Below, piece by piece: positions 46,036 through 48,297 of a stretch of DNA of 48,297 bases. Each line of letters begins with the position of its first letter. The stretch's first letter is position 1. Below the pieces are notes generated by a model that worked only from the letters and a program-made list of their open reading frames with translations, made no database searches and was not told the DNA's origin. Position numbers and translations under genes: made by a program. The DNA is from Streptococcus loxodontisalivarius (GTDB taxonomy: Bacteria; Bacillota; Bacilli; Lactobacillales; Streptococcaceae). The stretch spans positions 1-48,297 of the forward strand of contig NZ_JAFBEH010000013.1 in the NCBI RefSeq assembly GCF_016908645.1, given 5' to 3'.

Positions 46036-48102
46036 TTACTTCATAAGTTGAGTAACTTGCCAAGATAAAAAATCGCCAACAGACTTCTTAAAATCCTCTA
46101 ACTGTGGAATACGTTCAATTTTTGCATGCTGATTAAACGTCCAATCATTTCCATTTAAAGTAATCCTATCTCTGATAACTTTCCCATTTTCTACCGTATA
46201 GTAAGATGTATCAGGTAGATTTCCTAAAACGATGTCCACAACTTCTTGATACCTTGCTTTAGCATTATCAGTATCACGTAGATTGACGGCTTGGCTAGAT
46301 TTTTTGCGATTTTGACGAGTATAGCCATCTTCAGAAAAATCAATAAAAGTTACTGCCTGTTTTTCATTATGTGGTTCATTTACCTTGAATACATAAATAG
46401 CTGTTTGTACACTTGCTTTTCCACCAAATAAATCGTTTGGCATGTGAATTGATGCAATTAAGGAACTTTTCTCTAAGATACGTTTTGTATATGGTAGTCC
46501 TTGGCTTGAGCCAGCATTTTCTTGTATTAAAACTGCTCCATAACCCCTCTCCATTTTTGAAAAGGCTTCTTCAACAAAATTAAATCCTTTACCAGATGCA
46601 GAGTATGGCGGATTCAACAAGAAGACATTAGCTGGGAAACTCTCTCTATGGTATAACTCATGAGAGTTTCCGTTTTTCATATTACTAGAGCCATCTCCCA
46701 TCAAAATCATATTAAGAATAGCTAAAATATAGATATTCCCGAGAAGTTCAATTCCTAGTAACTGTTGTTCTTTGATGTGCGAAATCTTATTAGATAATTT
46801 TTCCTTATCTTGAATTTTGGAACGTGCATCTTTTAGCATGGCATCCATTGCCGATACTAAGAATCCACCTGAACCCATCGCAGTATCCCAAACATAGGAA
46901 TCCATGTCAGTACGTGTCAACTTGACCATCAATTCTGTAACATACCGTGGTGTTAAGACAACATCATTTGACACATCATTTTCAATAGACACCCAGTCGT
47001 TGAGGGAATTTAGGATTTTTCCTGTGAAATCAAGTTGTAAATCTGATTCTAGTAATGGAATGATAGTATTATAAACATCAGTGAAAATTTGTTTAATTAA
47101 GGATTCTCCATTATGAGGTTTCCAAAGAACTTGTTTTGTAAAGATTGGTCTCAGCAAATCTTCAATCATTGTTATTTTATGAGAATCTGCTTTACGTTTT
47201 TTCAAAAATGTTTTGATTCTACGTATAATTGTCTGACCGTCATTCTCTACTTTATCGTCATTTCCTTCAAGGGCTTTTGGGGTTAATCGGCTAACTCCAC
47301 TTGTCTGTAAACCTGCCATGATAAGACCAGAAAAGACATATAATTTCTCATTGGTGGTTAGAGCATTTTTTAAAGATGCGTTTTCATAAATCTCTTGGTG
47401 TATTTTCTTGACTGCTTTTTCAAGTTCATCTTCCGTCCTATGAGTTAGAACTTCTAATTCCTCTTCGGATAGAGTTAGTCTATCTAAAATATCAAAGAAT
47501 TTTTCTAAATTGGAATCTTTCAACAAATCCCATGATTTATCCAAATCAGCAATATGCTTAGGTTGGAGTTTGTTCAACTTTGATAGATAGTAGGCTTTTT
47601 GTTCAGGATTTTTTACTTTGTTATCTTCATCAAGTTCAGTTCCGTTAATCCCTATAAAAATAATCTCATCATGAATTGAAAACTCACTCTCTAATATATT
47701 TTTTGCATAATGGTAGGCTCCATTTACTGCGAACTGGACAATAGCAGTTGTGTTAGGGTCGCCTTTTTTATGTGGATTTCTAACACCTTCTTTTGAATCA
47801 GATGCCCATGGTACAATTTGAACTATGTTCCCATCTTTATCAAGTTTTTCCAGCTTATTCTTAGAACCCTTTGCTTCAATAATAACTGGAATTTGCCGAT
47901 TTAATGTCTTAGAATTAAGCATTATCATAATATCAGGGTAATTACTGCCTGTTCCACCAGATTTGGAAGGAGCTGAGGTCAAAGCATCAGAAATGCTTTT
48001 ACTCATCAAATTTGCTTGAGTTTTACCATAGTATGTAATACCTAAGTTATCAAGATTTGTTTTATAAAATTCTTCTACTTTTTCTTCGATAGACTTAGGC
48101 AT
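46036..48102 (-). CDS. fused restriction endonuclease-adenine methyltransferase, BcgIA-like
   Basis: A 688-residue bifunctional subunit. The N-terminal nuclease domain shows a PD-(D/E)xK site (Pro56-Asp57 in NYPDIMIML, Glu76-Ala-Lys78 in VIIEAKG). A helical connector leads to an N6-adenine methylase of HsdM/gamma type, with SAM motif I DTAMGSGGFL (406-415) and catalytic NPPY (497-500). No helicase/translocase subunit (HsdR) is seen, which favours a BcgI-like type IIB/IIG system cutting on both sides of the site. The start ATG 48102 follows GAGGTG at 4 bases, with a TAGAAT box just before that. The target sequence cannot be predicted. Confidence 0.87.
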   Translation of the reverse strand: MPKSIEEKVEEFYKTNLDNLGITYYGKTQANLMSKSISDALTSAPSKSGGTGSNYPDIMIMLNSKTLNRQIPVIIEAKGSKNKLEKLDKDGNIVQIVPWASDSKEGVRNPHKKGDPNTTAIVQFAVNGAYHYAKNILESEFSIHDEIIFIGINGTELDEDNKVKNPEQKAYYLSKLNKLQPKHIADLDKSWDLLKDSNLEKFFDILDRLTLSEEELEVLTHRTEDELEKAVKKIHQEIYENASLKNALTTNEKLYVFSGLIMAGLQTSGVSRLTPKALEGNDDKVENDGQTIIRRIKTFLKKRKADSHKITMIEDLLRPIFTKQVLWKPHNGESLIKQIFTDVYNTIIPLLESDLQLDFTGKILNSLNDWVSIENDVSNDVVLTPRYVTELMVKLTRTDMDSYVWDTAMGSGGFLVSAMDAMLKDARSKIQDKEKLSNKISHIKEQQLLGIELLGNIYILAILNMILMGDGSSNMKNGNSHELYHRESFPANVFLLNPPYSASGKGFNFVEEAFSKMERGYGAVLIQENAGSSQGLPYTKRILEKSSLIASIHMPNDLFGGKASVQTAIYVFKVNEPHNEKQAVTFIDFSEDGYTRQNRKKSSQAVNLRDTDNAKARYQEVVDIVLGNLPDTSYYTVENGKVIRDRITLNGNDWTFNQHAKIERIPQLEDFKKSVGDFLSWQVTQLMK

Positions 48103-48169
48103 TGTACACCTCTATTCTACCAAAACAAAAAACTTCTCCACAAAAACGTGAAAAAGTCTGTTTTAGGGG

Positions 48170-48198
48170 TTGACAAAAAACACGTCCGATTACATAAT
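48170..48198 (+). promoter_or_regulatory. strong outward-facing promoter
   Basis: TTGACA (48170-48175), exactly 17 bases, CATAAT (48193-48198). The predicted transcription start (about 48205) lies at the beginning of the heptamer array, so transcription runs out of the window to the right. Confidence 0.6.
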
Positions 48199-48202
48199 CA
48201 GC

Positions 48203-48297
48203 GTGAGCTGTGAGCTGTGAGCTGTGAGCTGTGAGCTGTGAGCTGTGAGCTGTGAGCTGTGAGCTGTGAGCTGTGAGCTGTGAGCTGTGAGCTGTGA
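48203..48297. repeat. heptanucleotide tandem array (GTGAGCT)n
   Basis: Thirteen full perfect copies of GTGAGCT plus GTGA, reaching the end of the window, so the true length is unknown. Every forward frame meets TGA within 21 bases. The reverse strand has no stop and would read Ser-Ser-Gln-Leu-Thr-Ala-His repeatedly. Confidence 0.95.

Noticed and set aside
44841..48102. Classical type I hsdMS pair
   Set aside because: The large subunit carries its own N-terminal PD-(D/E)xK nuclease, which HsdM lacks, so a BcgI-like assignment fits better. An HsdR beyond the window cannot be excluded.
48203..48297. CRISPR array
   Set aside because: The repeats are 7 bases with no spacers, and there are no cas genes.

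Overview
The window looks like chromosomal DNA of a low-GC streptococcus, most likely of the Streptococcus salivarius group (salivarius/vestibularis/thermophilus). I judge this from gene content read by eye: CppA, RocS, the gla-pepX pair, a glucan-binding YG-repeat protein, a maltodextrin locus controlled by MalR, a pyruvate formate-lyase of streptococcal type, and a zinc-independent S14 gene behind two AdcR boxes. No tRNA, rRNA, CRISPR array, phage or intact insertion sequence was seen. Both ends of the window are repetitive, so it may be a whole contig broken at repeats.

Layout. 1-4.6 kb: tandem leader repeat, recD2 helicase, a small membrane protein and dinB. 4.8-10.5 kb: pflB with its own catabolite-controlled promoter, an acetyltransferase, a cppA/serine-hydrolase pair and a TauE/SafE permease. 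10.5-17.4 kb: a secreted trypsin-like protease, a glycerol facilitator divergent from pepX, ybaB and a secreted glucan-binding repeat protein. 17.4-24.3 kb: DEDDh exonuclease, rocS, a DUF59 Fe-S assembly factor, LtrA-like protein, isochorismatase-like hydrolase, ilvD and a YhiN-type flavoprotein.

24.3-36.6 kb is the maltodextrin regulon. malQ-malP (4-alpha-glucanotransferase and phosphorylase) and malR are transcribed leftward; malX-malC-malD-malK-pulA (ABC importer plus an intracellular pullulanase) run rightward. Both the malQ and malX promoters carry a GCAAACG-type MalR operator exactly between the -35 and -10 boxes. The solute-binding protein MalX has lost the lipobox cysteine that normally anchors it.

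36.6-42.1 kb is the most interesting part: two NAD(P)H:FMN-reductase-family proteins, an AraC regulator, a fumarate-reductase-like FAD protein and an MFS transporter. One reductase has a C-terminal tail with a motif (DANSGAS) resembling ApbE flavinylation sites. I infer a cytosolic electron relay NAD(P)H - FMN - covalent FMN - FAD that reduces an imported unsaturated acid; the FAD protein lacks the usual fumarate-binding signature, so the substrate is probably not fumarate.

42.2-44.8 kb: rpsN2, an acetyltransferase behind a threonine aldolase, a MarR regulator and a 30-residue membrane peptide. 44.8-48.1 kb: a two-gene BcgI-like restriction-modification system. The window ends in a (GTGAGCT)n array that starts at the predicted transcription start of an outward-facing promoter.

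Two patterns cut across the window. Four loci (recD2, the 2935 membrane gene, pepX and the tailed FMN reductase) share a leader element ending in a TATCAT box just before the ribosome-binding site, always in the same orientation as the downstream gene. Three genes (7296, 9609, 23036) have no Shine-Dalgarno sequence and begin exactly where a promoter predicts transcription to start, so they are probably translated from leaderless mRNAs.
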